Source: Sphingomonas sp. IC-11
Lineage (GTDB): Bacteria; Pseudomonadota; Alphaproteobacteria; Sphingomonadales; Sphingomonadaceae
Assembly: GCF_021043365.1 (NCBI RefSeq)
Contig: NZ_JAJNDU010000001.1
Coordinates: 1,264,164 to 1,328,163 of the forward strand
DNA: 64,000 nucleotides
Direction of reading: 5' to 3'
The stretch's first letter is position 1, and each line of letters begins with the position of its first letter. Shown piece after piece: positions 1 to 8,543 of the stretch. Under the pieces are notes generated by a model, which worked only from the letters and a program-made list of their open reading frames with translations, made no database searches and was not told the origin of the DNA. A program made the position numbers and the translations under genes.

Positions 1-1076
1 CGCGCCAGCGCCGTCGCCTTGTCGAACGCCAGATACGCGGCATTGGACTTCGGCGCGGTCGCGACATAGGCGATAGCCTGTGCGAGGAAGAGCCGCCCCT
101 CGGGCAAACCGGCCCGCTCGAACGCCTGCCAAGCCGTGAGCACCTGAACCATGGCTTGCGGATCGGCCATGCCGACGTCCTCAGACGCGGCGCATAACAG
201 ACGGCGAAAGATCACGGCGGGATCCTCGCCGCTCGCCAGCATCCGCGCGGCCCAGTACATGGCGGCATCAACATCGCTTCCACGCAGGCTTTTGTGAAAG
301 GAGCTGAGCATGTTAAAATGCTCTTCCTGCCCCTTGTCGTACAATGGCGCGCGAACCTGCACGATCTCCGCGAGTTGCTGCACGCTGAGCGGCTGATCGG
401 TGCCAACCGCGAACAGATCGTCGCAAAGCCCCAGCAAGTAGCGCGCGTCGCCGTCCGCCATCCCGATCAATGCGCCGCGCGCGACCGGATCAAGCGGTAG
501 GGGCCTTTCGAAATGACCCTCCGCGCGGACGATCACCTGCTCGAGATCATCCTCGCTCAGCCGCTTCAGCGTGAACACTTTGGCACGCGACAATAATGCC
601 GAAACCAGACTGAAACTCGGGTTCTCGGTGGTCGCGCCGATCAGGGTGAACGTGCCATCTTCAAGCGCGGGTAGCATCGCGTCCTGTACCGGGCGGGAGA
701 AGCGGTGCAGCTCGTCGATGAAGACGGCTGTTGGGCGCCCCGTGGCGTTCCGCAGGGCCGCCGCCGCGGCGATGGCCTTTCTCAGATCGGCCAGGCCCGT
801 CGTCACGGCGGATAGCTGCATGAACTCGTATCCCGCCTCTCGCGCGATCAGGCGCGAGATGGTCGTCTTACCGACCCCAGGCGGCCCCCACAGGATCATG
901 GACGAGAGGCGACCGGCTGCGATCATCCGCCCGATTGCGCCTTCCGGTGCTGTCAGATGTTCCTGCCCCACCACATCGGCAAGACGGGAAGGGCGCAGTC
1001 GATCGGCGAGCGGAGCATTGGCCGCTGGCACCGAAGCGGTCTCTGGCATCCCCAAGCCAGCGAAGAGATCAGCCAT
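1..1076 (-). CDS. rarA: Replication-associated recombination protein A, partial (3' end outside window)
   Basis: AAA+ ATPase of the clamp-loader family that acts at stalled replication forks. Translating the minus strand from the ATG at 1076 gives an open frame to the left edge, so the C-terminus is missing; about 358 codons are present of a usual 430-440. A Walker A (GPPGVGKT, residues ~64-71), a Walker B (FIDELHRF, ~119-126, with Leu where Ile is usual) and the stretch GATTENPSF are visible; the last separates RarA from RuvB and DnaX. It is divergent from the PadR-type gene and shares the 95-base upstream region that carries the palindrome at 1132-1160. Confidence 0.93.
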   Translation of the reverse strand, partial: MADLFAGLGMPETASVPAANAPLADRLRPSRLADVVGQEHLTAPEGAIGRMIAAGRLSSMILWGPPGVGKTTISRLIAREAGYEFMQLSAVTTGLADLRKAIAAAAALRNATGRPTAVFIDELHRFSRPVQDAMLPALEDGTFTLIGATTENPSFSLVSALLSRAKVFTLKRLSEDDLEQVIVRAEGHFERPLPLDPVARGALIGMADGDARYLLGLCDDLFAVGTDQPLSVQQLAEIVQVRAPLYDKGQEEHFNMLSSFHKSLRGSDVDAAMYWAARMLASGEDPAVIFRRLLCAASEDVGMADPQAMVQVLTAWQAFERAGLPEGRLFLAQAIAYVATAPKSNAAYLAFDKATALA

Positions 1077-1131
1077 GCCGGATCACATAGGCGTTGCCAG
1101 TGAACTTTCCCAGCATGCTTGACGGCAGCGT

Positions 1132-1160
1132 CTTAAGATATATCTTGTAAGTATCTTAAG
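1132..1160. promoter_or_regulatory. Perfect palindrome, probable PadR operator
   Basis: CTTAAGATA (1132-1140) and TATCTTAAG (1152-1160) are perfect inverted copies with an 11-base spacer. The internal AAGATATATCTT (1135-1146) is itself a palindrome. The right arm runs into the AAGGAG ribosome binding site (1158-1163) of the PadR-type gene, so a bound dimer would cover its expression signals. AT-rich dyads of this kind are typical PadR operators. Autoregulation is inferred; the site could also affect rarA. Confidence 0.7.
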
Positions 1161-1171
1161 GAGTGTTCGAC

Positions 1172-1897
1172 ATGGAAACCGAAGAAGGCCAAGGCAAGGG
1201 CGCCAATCGCGGTGGGCCGCGGCGCGCCGCAGCCCTGCGAAAGGCTGCGCGTGCAGCAGGCGCTGTCGAAAAGAAGCGGCTGGCTCGGGCCGGTCGCGCG
1301 GCCCGTGGAGCGGTTGCTGCGGAGGCGGGCCCCGGTGCTGCCACTGCGAAGCGCGGGGCAAAGGCGCGCGGCGCAAACGCCCGTGCTGGTCGTGAGGGAC
1401 GCAGGGGCATGGCAAAGGTTGGTGGCCTGCGCCGCCGCCGCATGTTCGACAGCGGTGAACTCCGTCTCGTTTTGTTGAAGATGATCGCGGATGAACCGCG
1501 CCACGGCTACGAACTGATCAAGGCGATCGAGGAACTGACCAGCGGCGGCTATGCGCCCTCGCCGGGCGTCGTTTACCCCACCCTTACGATGCTGGGCGAA
1601 AGCGGCCATGTGACTGGCGAGGAAGACGGTGATGGTCGCCGTCGTTTCTCGATCACCGGCGCGGGCAGCGCCGAACTGGTCGAAAGTGAGGATCAGGTCA
1701 GCAAGCTGTTCGCTCGCTTGTCCACGGCCGGTGAAAAGCACAAGCAGACTGACGCGGTGCCGGTGCGGCGCGCAATGAGCAACCTGCGGGCCGCCCTTCA
1801 GGATCGCCTGAGCCGCGGGGATATCAGCGACGAGACGCTGCTGCAGGTCGTCGCCCTGATCGACGAGGCCGCGCAGAAGATTGAACGGCTCGGCTGA
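1172..1897 (+). CDS. PadR family transcriptional regulator with a long basic N-terminal tail
   Basis: Winged-helix repressor of the PadR family. The ATG at 1172 follows AAGGAG by 8 bases; a GTG at 1163 overlaps that site and is unlikely. The protein is 241 aa. Residues ~90-170 hold the PadR core (HGYELIKAIEE, then PSPGVVYPTLTMLGESG, then a wing ending in RRRFSITGAG). The C-terminal ~70 residues look helical and would dimerise. Oddly, the first ~80 residues are almost only Ala, Arg, Lys and Gly, like a histone H1 tail, whereas ordinary PadR proteins start close to the helix-turn-helix. The upstream palindrome suggests autoregulation. The ligand is unknown. Confidence 0.88.
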   Translation: METEEGQGKGANRGGPRRAAALRKAARAAGAVEKKRLARAGRAARGAVAAEAGPGAATAKRGAKARGANARAGREGRRGMAKVGGLRRRRMFDSGELRLVLLKMIADEPRHGYELIKAIEELTSGGYAPSPGVVYPTLTMLGESGHVTGEEDGDGRRRFSITGAGSAELVESEDQVSKLFARLSTAGEKHKQTDAVPVRRAMSNLRAALQDRLSRGDISDETLLQVVALIDEAAQKIERLG

Positions 1898-1932
1898 GGT
1901 CCAATGGCCCGGCGGCGACTCTCGCTGCCGGG

Positions 1933-2544
1933 CTATTCCTGCGGCGGTATGGTTGCGGCGGCATCGCCCGCCTGCAAGCCGTGCCGCATCAGCATGGGAA
2001 CGTTCGCAATCGCGAATATCAGCGTCAGCGGGATCGCTCCCCACAGCTTGAAACCGACCCAGAAATCCGTGCTGGTCGTCCGCCACACGACCTCGTTCAG
2101 CGCAGCCATGAAGACAAAGAACAGCGCCCAGTTACGGGTGAGCTTGCGCCACCCTTCGCCGGTCAGGCCGGGATAGGCACTTTCCAAGAGCATCTGGAGC
2201 AGCGGCCGCCCGGTGGCGAGGCCAATGCCAAGCGTCGCGGCGAAGATGCCATAGACGAACGTGGGCTTCATCTTGATAAAGCGTTCGTCCTGGAACCAGA
2301 TCGTCAGACCACCGAACACGATCACCAGCGCGCCAGACACCAACAGCATGGGAGGTATGTGCCGCGTCTTCCACCATGACAAAATCAGTGCCGCGACCAT
2401 GGCCGCCATAAAGGCGCCGGTTGCCGCGATGATCCGCGCGATCGCGGGACCGGGCGTGAGGAAGTTGACCGCGAAAAAGACGATCAACGGTCCATAATCG
2501 AGCGCCAGCCGCAGGCCGGGCGAGGATTTGCGCGCGTCGGTCAA
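1933..2544 (-). CDS. yciB: Inner membrane-spanning protein YciB (septation protein A/IspZ family)
   Basis: Polytopic inner-membrane protein of the YciB/IspZ family, linked to envelope synthesis and septation. The TTG at 2544 has GGAG six bases upstream and gives a 203-aa protein starting MTDARKSSPG, which is the usual family size. An ATG at 2616 would add 24 residues without a good ribosome binding site. Family marks are LDYGPLIVFFAVNF near the start, WFQDERFIKMKPT in the middle and NEVVWRTTSTDFWVGFK towards the end, with five or six hydrophobic segments. It lies 104 bases after ftsY and is probably the last gene of mtaB-ftsY-yciB. Confidence 0.88.
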   Translation of the reverse strand: MTDARKSSPGLRLALDYGPLIVFFAVNFLTPGPAIARIIAATGAFMAAMVAALILSWWKTRHIPPMLLVSGALVIVFGGLTIWFQDERFIKMKPTFVYGIFAATLGIGLATGRPLLQMLLESAYPGLTGEGWRKLTRNWALFFVFMAALNEVVWRTTSTDFWVGFKLWGAIPLTLIFAIANVPMLMRHGLQAGDAAATIPPQE

Positions 2545-2648
2545 CTCATACTCCGTTCGTCCGCTGCCAGACAGCGGGCGTTCTTTCGCTATTCCGCGCC
2601 ACATCCGCGGTTTCATATCTTGTCAGAACGGTCGGAAAGGGTCGCGGT

Positions 2649-3581
2649 TCACGAGCCCCGATCGACACCGGCAATGATCCGGCTGACTTCGTTGGGGTCG
2701 AACGGCCGTAGATCGTTCATCGACTCACCAACGCCAATGGCATGGATGGGCAGGCCGTAACGCTCGGCGGCAGCGACCAGCACGCCGCCACGCGCGGTGC
2801 CGTCGAGCTTCGTCATCACGAGGCCGGTCACGCCCGCCACTTCCTTGAACACCTCGATCTGGCTGAGCGCGTTCTGTCCCGTCGTCGCGTCCAGAACGAG
2901 GACCACGTCGTGCGGTGAGGCCGGGTTGATGCGGCCAAGGACACGCCGGATCTTCGCCAGTTCGTCCATCAGCTCCCGTTTGTTCTGGAGGCGCCCGGCC
3001 GTGTCGACGATCAGCACGTCGATGCCTGTTTCGGTTGCTTTCTTCACGGCATCCCAGACGATGCCGGCCGCATCGCCGCCTTCAGGCCCGGTCACGATCG
3101 GCACGCCGACCCTTTCCGCCCAGGTGGCGAGCTGGCCAATCGCCGCGGCGCGGAAAGTGTCGCCAGCGGCCAGCATCACGCCATAATCCTGTTCCATGAA
3201 CAGGTGGGCCAGTTTGGCGATGGTGGTTGTCTTGCCCGAGCCGTTCACCCCGATCACCAGGATCACCTGCGGCCGCGGAAAAGCGTCGATCTCCAGCGGC
3301 TTGGCGACTTGCGCAAGTACCTTCTCGACTTCCTCGGCCACCACCAGGCGAATGCCGAGTTCCTCCATGTTCCGCTCGAAACTCCCTTCGGCCAGCCGGG
3401 TCCGGATCCGGGTGGCCGTTTCTGGCCCGAGGTCCGACGCGATCAGCGCTTCCTCGATCTCGTCCAGCGTTTCGTCATCCAGCCGCGCCGTGCCCAGGCC
3501 TGCAAGATTGCCAACCAGCCGGTCGGACGTGCGGCGGAAACCGCCGAGAAGCTTGTCGTGCCAGGAACGCTGGTCAGTCAT
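2649..3581 (-). CDS. ftsY: Signal recognition particle receptor FtsY
   Basis: SRP receptor GTPase that docks ribosome-nascent-chain/SRP complexes at the membrane for co-translational insertion. The start is the ATG at 3581, which overlaps the mtaB stop (ATGA). The open frame upstream lies antisense to nothing and is simply the mtaB region read in another frame. The protein is 310 aa. An N domain is followed by the G domain with G1 GVNGSGKTTT (~110-119), DTAGR, TKLDGTARGG and a closing GVGE..NDLRPF. The acidic A domain of E. coli FtsY is absent, as in many alphaproteobacteria. Confidence 0.96.
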   Translation of the reverse strand: MTDQRSWHDKLLGGFRRTSDRLVGNLAGLGTARLDDETLDEIEEALIASDLGPETATRIRTRLAEGSFERNMEELGIRLVVAEEVEKVLAQVAKPLEIDAFPRPQVILVIGVNGSGKTTTIAKLAHLFMEQDYGVMLAAGDTFRAAAIGQLATWAERVGVPIVTGPEGGDAAGIVWDAVKKATETGIDVLIVDTAGRLQNKRELMDELAKIRRVLGRINPASPHDVVLVLDATTGQNALSQIEVFKEVAGVTGLVMTKLDGTARGGVLVAAAERYGLPIHAIGVGESMNDLRPFDPNEVSRIIAGVDRGS

Positions 3582-4822
3582 GCAGGAATTCCAATGAGGT
3601 GATCGTGGGCAGCGCCAATGATGGTGACCGATTGGATTGCTCCAACCGTCCCCATCCGAAGGGTCGATAGAGCAGCGGCATCGTTCGGCAAAGCCGGTGA
3701 GGCATGCGCCGAGGCCGTCGGGGCAGGATTGACCAGCCGAACCTCGGCAAAATTTTCCGCATGGCCGCGATCGCCCGGCTTTTCGATGACGATCCGCTGG
3801 GTCGTGCCGATCAGCGATCGTAGCCAGGCCCCACGGCGTTGGTCGGCCGCCTCGCGAAGCCGCGCGGCCCGCGCCTTGGCCGTGGTAGGCGAAACCTGCG
3901 GCATCCGCGCCGCCGGCGTGCCCGCGCGCGGCGAATAGGGAAAGACATGGGCATGGACGATGTCGCAATCGTCGATCAGCGCCAGGGTGTTGGCAAACGC
4001 CGCTTCGTCCTCGGTTGGAAAGCCGGCGATCAGATCCGCCCCGATGGTGATATCGCGCCGCGCCTTCAGGCGCGCCACCACGGCCACCGCTTCCGCCCGG
4101 AGGTGCCGGCGCTTCATTCGCTTCAGGATCAGATCGTCGCCCGCCTGCAGCGAAAGATGGACATGCGGCATCACTCGCGGCTCCCCGGTGATCAGTTCGA
4201 ACAAGCGCTCGTCGATCTCGATCGTGTCCAGCGAGGACAGGCGCAGCCGAGCCAGCCCCGGCACGCCCAGCAGCACCGCTTCGACCAGCCGACCGAGGCC
4301 GCCCTCGTAGCTTGTCAGGTCTACGCCGGTCAGCACGATTTCGCGCGCGCCTTGCTCCACCAACTCCGCGGCTGCGGACACGACCTGGCCCACCGGCTCG
4401 GAACGGCTTGGCCCGCGCCCCTTAGGAATGGCGCAGAAGGTGCACGAATGATCACAGCCGTTCTGCACGCCCAGAAATGCGCGGGCATGTCGCCGCGGCG
4501 GTTGCCTGTTAGGGAAGGCGCCCCAAGTCGCGGGCAGTAGCTTCGCTGCGTTCGGCACCACCCGGTCAACCTCCGGCATCGCCGCAAATGCGTCGCGGTC
4601 GATCTCCGATGCGCAGCCGGTAACGACGATCTGCGCGTCTGGCCGATCGCGGCGCGCGCGGCGGACGGCCACGCGCGTCTGCTTCATTGCCTCGTTTGTC
4701 ACACCGCAGCCGTTGATCACTACCATATCACTCGCACCGACGAGCGCGCGAATCGCTTCGCTTTCGGCAAGGTTCAATCGGCAGCCCAGCGTAATCACAT
4801 CGGGCGAACGGGAGGGAAGCAT
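3578..4822 (-). CDS. mtaB: tRNA (N6-L-threonylcarbamoyladenosine37-C2)-methylthiotransferase MtaB
   Basis: Radical-SAM enzyme that converts t6A37 to ms2t6A37 in tRNAs reading ANN codons. The 414-aa protein has the methylthiotransferase cysteines C14, C39 and C70 for the auxiliary cluster and the radical-SAM motif CDHSCTFC (C123, C127, C130), then GADLIAGFPTE. The C-terminal ~60 residues are a weak TRAM-like region rich in Ala and Pro. Its stop overlaps the ftsY start by 4 bases, so the two are co-transcribed. Its ATG (4820-4822) overlaps the start of the divergent DUF924 gene, and I see no clear ribosome binding site for it. Confidence 0.92.
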   Translation of the reverse strand: MLPSRSPDVITLGCRLNLAESEAIRALVGASDMVVINGCGVTNEAMKQTRVAVRRARRDRPDAQIVVTGCASEIDRDAFAAMPEVDRVVPNAAKLLPATWGAFPNRQPPRRHARAFLGVQNGCDHSCTFCAIPKGRGPSRSEPVGQVVSAAAELVEQGAREIVLTGVDLTSYEGGLGRLVEAVLLGVPGLARLRLSSLDTIEIDERLFELITGEPRVMPHVHLSLQAGDDLILKRMKRRHLRAEAVAVVARLKARRDITIGADLIAGFPTEDEAAFANTLALIDDCDIVHAHVFPYSPRAGTPAARMPQVSPTTAKARAARLREAADQRRGAWLRSLIGTTQRIVIEKPGDRGHAENFAEVRLVNPAPTASAHASPALPNDAAALSTLRMGTVGAIQSVTIIGAAHDHLIGIPA

Positions 4823-5408
4823 GATGGGCGATCTAGGGAGACAGCACGCGATAGTCCACGATGCGGCACGTGACGTACTAGACTTCTGGTTCGCGCTGTC
4901 GATGGAACAGCAGTTCGCCAGAAATGCCGCACTCGATGCGCAGATCGCCGGCCGCTTCGGGCCTCTTCGCGATCAAGTGCTGCGAACCCGAGCGATGGAG
5001 TGGCGCGACGGCCCGGATCAGCTCCTCGCCGCGATCATCCTGCTCGATCAGTTTTCACGTAACATCTACCGCGATTCGCCGCGTGCTTATGAGGCGGACG
5101 CGCTTGCGGTTGAGCTGTGCCAGCTAGCGATCGAACGTGGGTGGGAGGGGCGCTACGCCCCAGAAGAGCGCGCGTTCCTCTACATGCCGCTGATGCATGC
5201 CGAATACCTCCCACTGCAACGGCTCAGCGTGGCGAAGTTCTCGGAGCTTGGCGGCGGCAATCTGGCCTATGCGGTCGGTCACCTTGAGGTGATCGCCCGG
5301 TTCGGGCGCTTCCCCACCCGCAATGCCGTTCTTGGTCGCGAAACCACGCCCGGGGAGCGCGCCTATCTCGATGACCCCGACGATGATTTCGGCCCACCAA
5401 AGGGATGA
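4821..5408 (+). CDS. DUF924 family protein
   Basis: Member of the DUF924 family of small all-helical proteins of unknown function. The protein is 195 aa from the ATG at 4821, with GGGAGGGAAGC directly upstream; a second ATG at 4824 is also possible. Family marks are LDFWFALSMEQQFARN near the start, LDQFSRNIYRDSPRAY in the middle and FLYMPLMHAE, with a FGRFPTRNAVLGR..T close to the C-terminus. It is divergent from mtaB, and the two start codons overlap. I see nothing in the sequence that assigns a reaction. Confidence 0.9.
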   Translation: MMGDLGRQHAIVHDAARDVLDFWFALSMEQQFARNAALDAQIAGRFGPLRDQVLRTRAMEWRDGPDQLLAAIILLDQFSRNIYRDSPRAYEADALAVELCQLAIERGWEGRYAPEERAFLYMPLMHAEYLPLQRLSVAKFSELGGGNLAYAVGHLEVIARFGRFPTRNAVLGRETTPGERAYLDDPDDDFGPPKG

Positions 5409-5480
5409 TGACCTGGGCTGATCAGCCTGCCACTGCTCGCCGTGCCGGGTCGGGGAGTGGCAGATGGCCCGTTTCAGTGG

Positions 5481-6278
5481 TCATTCGCCCCGGAACACTG
5501 CCTCACGCTTCTCAAGCAAGGCGGCCACGCCCTCGCGGTGATCAGCCGTCGCATGGCTCACCGCCTGCGCGGTGGATGCCGAATCAAGTGCCTGATCATA
5601 GCTGCTCGTCTGCCCCTGGCGTAGCAGGGACTTGGTAAGGCGAAGCGAGTGCGGGGGCAGGGCAGCGATCTTGCCGGCAAGCGCCAGCGCCTCGTCCATG
5701 AGCGCTTCGTGAGGAACCACGCGGCTTACGAGACCCCAATCGGCCGCCGTGTTCGCATCGACCACATCCCCGGTGAAGAACAGCTCCGCCGCCCGACTCA
5801 TCCCGATCGCGCGTGGCAACAGCCAGGACCCACCGTCGCCCGGCACCAGCCCCAGCTTGAGGAAGGTAACGCCGAACTTCGCCTTGTCGCTGGCGATGCG
5901 GATGTCGGCCATGCAGGCGACGTCGCACCCAAGGCCGATCGCAGGGCCATTCACCGCCGCGATCACCGGCATGTCCAGGGAGAACAGCGCCCGTGCGATA
6001 CGGTGGATGTTGCGCTGATAATGGCTGCGAATACCCAGCCCCGATCCCGAAAACGGTCCCTGCGGATCAGCCATCTTCTTGATGTCGCCACCCGCCGAAA
6101 AGGCTCGGCCTTCGCCAGTCAGGATCACGCAGCGGATCGACATGTCGGCGTTCAGCGCGTCGCATGCGGCACGCACCGCCTCGCCGTCGCCGTCTGCGCC
6201 CAGCGCATTCATCGCGTCGGGGCGGTTCAGCCGCAGGATGGCGATCGGTCCGCGGATCTCGGTGGTAACGACGGTCAT
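5481..6278 (-). CDS. Enoyl-CoA hydratase/isomerase family protein
   Basis: Crotonase-fold enzyme, probably hydrating a 2-enoyl-CoA. The ATG at 6278 has GGAG eight bases upstream and gives 265 aa (MTVVTTEIRG). The oxyanion-hole segments are GRAFSAGGDIKKMAD and VNGPAIGLGCDVACMADIRIA. A helix FLKLGLVPGDGGSWLLPRAIG follows; the two acidic residues of classical hydratases (two Glu) are not both obvious here, with Asp-Gly-Gly in one position, so an isomerase or another crotonase activity is possible. It is the last gene of a three-gene unit, 13 bases after the acyl-CoA dehydrogenase gene. Confidence 0.9.
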   Translation of the reverse strand: MTVVTTEIRGPIAILRLNRPDAMNALGADGDGEAVRAACDALNADMSIRCVILTGEGRAFSAGGDIKKMADPQGPFSGSGLGIRSHYQRNIHRIARALFSLDMPVIAAVNGPAIGLGCDVACMADIRIASDKAKFGVTFLKLGLVPGDGGSWLLPRAIGMSRAAELFFTGDVVDANTAADWGLVSRVVPHEALMDEALALAGKIAALPPHSLRLTKSLLRQGQTSSYDQALDSASTAQAVSHATADHREGVAALLEKREAVFRGE

Positions 6279-6291
6279 TGATGATCTCCGG

Positions 6292-7443
6292 TCAACGCAG
6301 GCCCAGGCCGCGGGCAATGATGCCGCGCAGGATTTCGCGCGTGCCCCCGCGCAGGGAAAAGCTGGGGGCGTTCATAGTGATATGGGCAAGAACGGCGATA
6401 AAGTCGGAAGTGGATCCGGCGTCCGGCTCCGCGTCGATCAGGTTGCGCGCGATATCGGGCAGATCCTGCTCGAACGTCGCGCCCAGATCCTTCACGATCG
6501 CGGCATGCGTGCCCGGGTTCTCGCCGGCCTCCAGCATCGCGGCGACCCCGCGCGACAACCGACGAAGGGTAACGAGATGAGCCGTAAGGCGCCCCAGCGC
6601 CAGTTCAGCGGCTTCGCTTGTTGAACCCTGCAGCGCGCCGATCAACTCGATCAGAAGCTGCATCGAGGAAAGGAAGCGCTCCGGCCCGCTGCGTTCGAAC
6701 GCAAGCTCGCTCATTACCTGTTCCCAACCGCCGCCTTCGCTGCCGATCAGGGCGGAGGAGGGCAGAAACGCTTCTTCGAAATGCACTTCGTTGAAGTGAT
6801 GCTGTCCCGCCAGGTCGATGATCGGACGGATGGTGATCCCGTCCGTCGCCTTCAGGTCGACCAGCAACTGACTCGTTCCTGCTTGCCGATCGGCCGGGGT
6901 TCCGCTCGTTCGGCAGAACAGGATCATGTAGTCGGCATCATGGGCGCCGGTGGTCCACAATTTCGTCCCAGTCACCCGCCATCCCCCGTCCACCGGCGTC
7001 GCCCGCGTGCGCGTGGCTGCCAGATCGGAACCAGAATCGGGTTCGCTCATGCCGATGCAGAACACTGTCTCGCCAGCGGCGATGCCGGGCAGGATGGACT
7101 GCTTCTGATCCTCGGTGCCGTATTTGAGCAGGCTCGGCCCGCTCTGGCGATCGGCGATCCAGTGCGCCGCCACCGGCGCACCAGCTGCCAACGTTTCCTC
7201 GACTACGACATAGCGTTCAAACGCGCTGCGCTCATGACCGCCGTATTTCTTCGGCCAAGTCATGCCGAGCCAGCCGTGCTGGCCGAGCTTGCGACTGAAC
7301 TCCCGGTCGAAGCCGTTCCAGCTGTCGGCCCGGCGCAGTGGCGGGCGGTCGGCCAGCGCCTCGGCCAGAAAGGCGCGAACTTCTGTGCGTAGTGCTTCTG
7401 CGGCCCCATGGACCGGCGGGGTGGGGAAGCGAAGTGTCGTCAT
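6292..7443 (-). CDS. Acyl-CoA dehydrogenase, full-length subunit
   Basis: FAD-dependent acyl-CoA dehydrogenase that introduces a 2,3 double bond into an acyl-CoA thioester. The 383-aa protein from the ATG at 7443 has the full fold: N-terminal helices with GWLGMTWPKKYGG, the FAD-binding stretch FCIGMSEPDSGSDLAATRTRA, the W-T-G motif TKLWTTGAHDADY and the C-terminal GGTREILRGIIARGLGLR. It overlaps the preceding dehydrogenase-like gene by 4 bases (ATGA). Such tandem pairs often form alpha2beta2 enzymes for bulky substrates such as steroid side-chains or aromatic acyl-CoAs; the substrate here is unknown. Confidence 0.92.
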   Translation of the reverse strand: MTTLRFPTPPVHGAAEALRTEVRAFLAEALADRPPLRRADSWNGFDREFSRKLGQHGWLGMTWPKKYGGHERSAFERYVVVEETLAAGAPVAAHWIADRQSGPSLLKYGTEDQKQSILPGIAAGETVFCIGMSEPDSGSDLAATRTRATPVDGGWRVTGTKLWTTGAHDADYMILFCRTSGTPADRQAGTSQLLVDLKATDGITIRPIIDLAGQHHFNEVHFEEAFLPSSALIGSEGGGWEQVMSELAFERSGPERFLSSMQLLIELIGALQGSTSEAAELALGRLTAHLVTLRRLSRGVAAMLEAGENPGTHAAIVKDLGATFEQDLPDIARNLIDAEPDAGSTSDFIAVLAHITMNAPSFSLRGGTREILRGIIARGLGLR

Positions 7444-8411
7444 GCTGCCACCACCATCGGCCAGTAGCCATCCCGTCCGGCGCTCAACGCGCGCTTGCCC
7501 AGCGCCAGCGTCCAATATCGTTGCGTGCCGAATTCATCTCGCCACGCCCACAAGGCAGTCGTGAAGCGATGGAGCCCATGTTCGCGCGTAAAGCCGATCG
7601 CCCCATGCAACTGATGGCCGATGGCTGTAGCCTTGCTGGCGGCTTCACCGATCCTCGTACGCGCGACGGCGACGGCAAAAGTCAGGTCCCCGCCAGTCGC
7701 ATAGGTGTCGGCGGCATGATCTGCCGCGGCCGATGCAGCCGCAACTTCCCCGGCCAGCTTGGCGAGTTCCTGCTGGATCGCCTGAAACTTGGCGAGGGGG
7801 CGTCCGAACTGAACGCGGCTTGATACATGCTCGATGGTCAGTTCAAGCACGCGCTCCAGCGCGCCTGCCATCTGCATCGCTCGGGCAAGTGCGCCAAGCT
7901 CCAGCAGCGATACTTCGGCGCTCGAACCAGTCTGGCCAGGTAGTACCGATATCTGGTCGCGGGGATGGCCGGCCACATTAGTGCTTTCGGTTGCGACGGG
8001 CGACGCCCCATGCCGCTGTACCCCGGTCTCGCTTCCCACGACGATGGTCTTGGCGAAACGGCCCCACGGCACGCGTGCCTCGGCATGTTCGGCAAGTCCG
8101 ACCGGCCCTTCGGCCAACGGCAGTCCTGCAGAGGCGAGAACGACATTGCCGATCATCGTTTCGGCAAGCGGCAGGGCAAGTGCGTGCCGGCCGATTAGGC
8201 GTATAAGCGCAAGCGCTTCGCTTGCCGGGATGCCGAAGCCGCCATGCTCCTCCGGAACCAGCGCCAGCGGCAGGCCGCTTTCCTCGATCGCAGCCCAGGC
8301 CGCATCCGCCCATGCTCCGGCGTGCGCCGCGCTCTCGATCCCCTCGGCATGGGTGGCGAACAGCCGCTCGGCCGTATCGGCGAGCATTGCGCTGACGTCG
8401 TTCATCTCCAT
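7440..8411 (-). CDS. Acyl-CoA dehydrogenase-like partner subunit, shortened
   Basis: Second acyl-CoA dehydrogenase-type subunit, 323 aa, about 60 residues shorter than its partner. The middle beta-domain is reduced, so the FAD/adenine contacts may be supplied by the partner. The C-terminal helical domain is complete (FGRPLAKFQAIQQELAKLAG, then QLHGAIGFTREHGLHRF). The start is uncertain: the ATG at 8411 is used, but a GTG at 8417 has AGGA at better spacing and a second ATG lies at 8405. It is the first gene of the dehydrogenase-dehydrogenase-hydratase unit and is divergent from modA. Confidence 0.85.
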   Translation of the reverse strand: MEMNDVSAMLADTAERLFATHAEGIESAAHAGAWADAAWAAIEESGLPLALVPEEHGGFGIPASEALALIRLIGRHALALPLAETMIGNVVLASAGLPLAEGPVGLAEHAEARVPWGRFAKTIVVGSETGVQRHGASPVATESTNVAGHPRDQISVLPGQTGSSAEVSLLELGALARAMQMAGALERVLELTIEHVSSRVQFGRPLAKFQAIQQELAKLAGEVAAASAAADHAADTYATGGDLTFAVAVARTRIGEAASKATAIGHQLHGAIGFTREHGLHRFTTALWAWRDEFGTQRYWTLALGKRALSAGRDGYWPMVVAA

Positions 8412-8543
8412 CGCCACAGCCGGTCCTGCCCTTGCATGGCCGCTCCTCTCCGTTTGGCCTGTCGCTAAGCAACGATCTGATCCTTGTCCACCTGACACTG
8501 CGGCTGGTCGGATCGTGGCGCCACCGGTACTAAGGGGCACTCG

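Noticed and set aside
1133..2086. 317-codon minus-strand frame
   Set aside because: Antisense to the PadR gene, which has a ribosome binding site and a clear fold.
8412..8543. Molybdenum-cofactor riboswitch or ModE box before modA
   Set aside because: I searched the 132 bases for a structured element or a ModE-like dyad and saw only a weak imperfect repeat.
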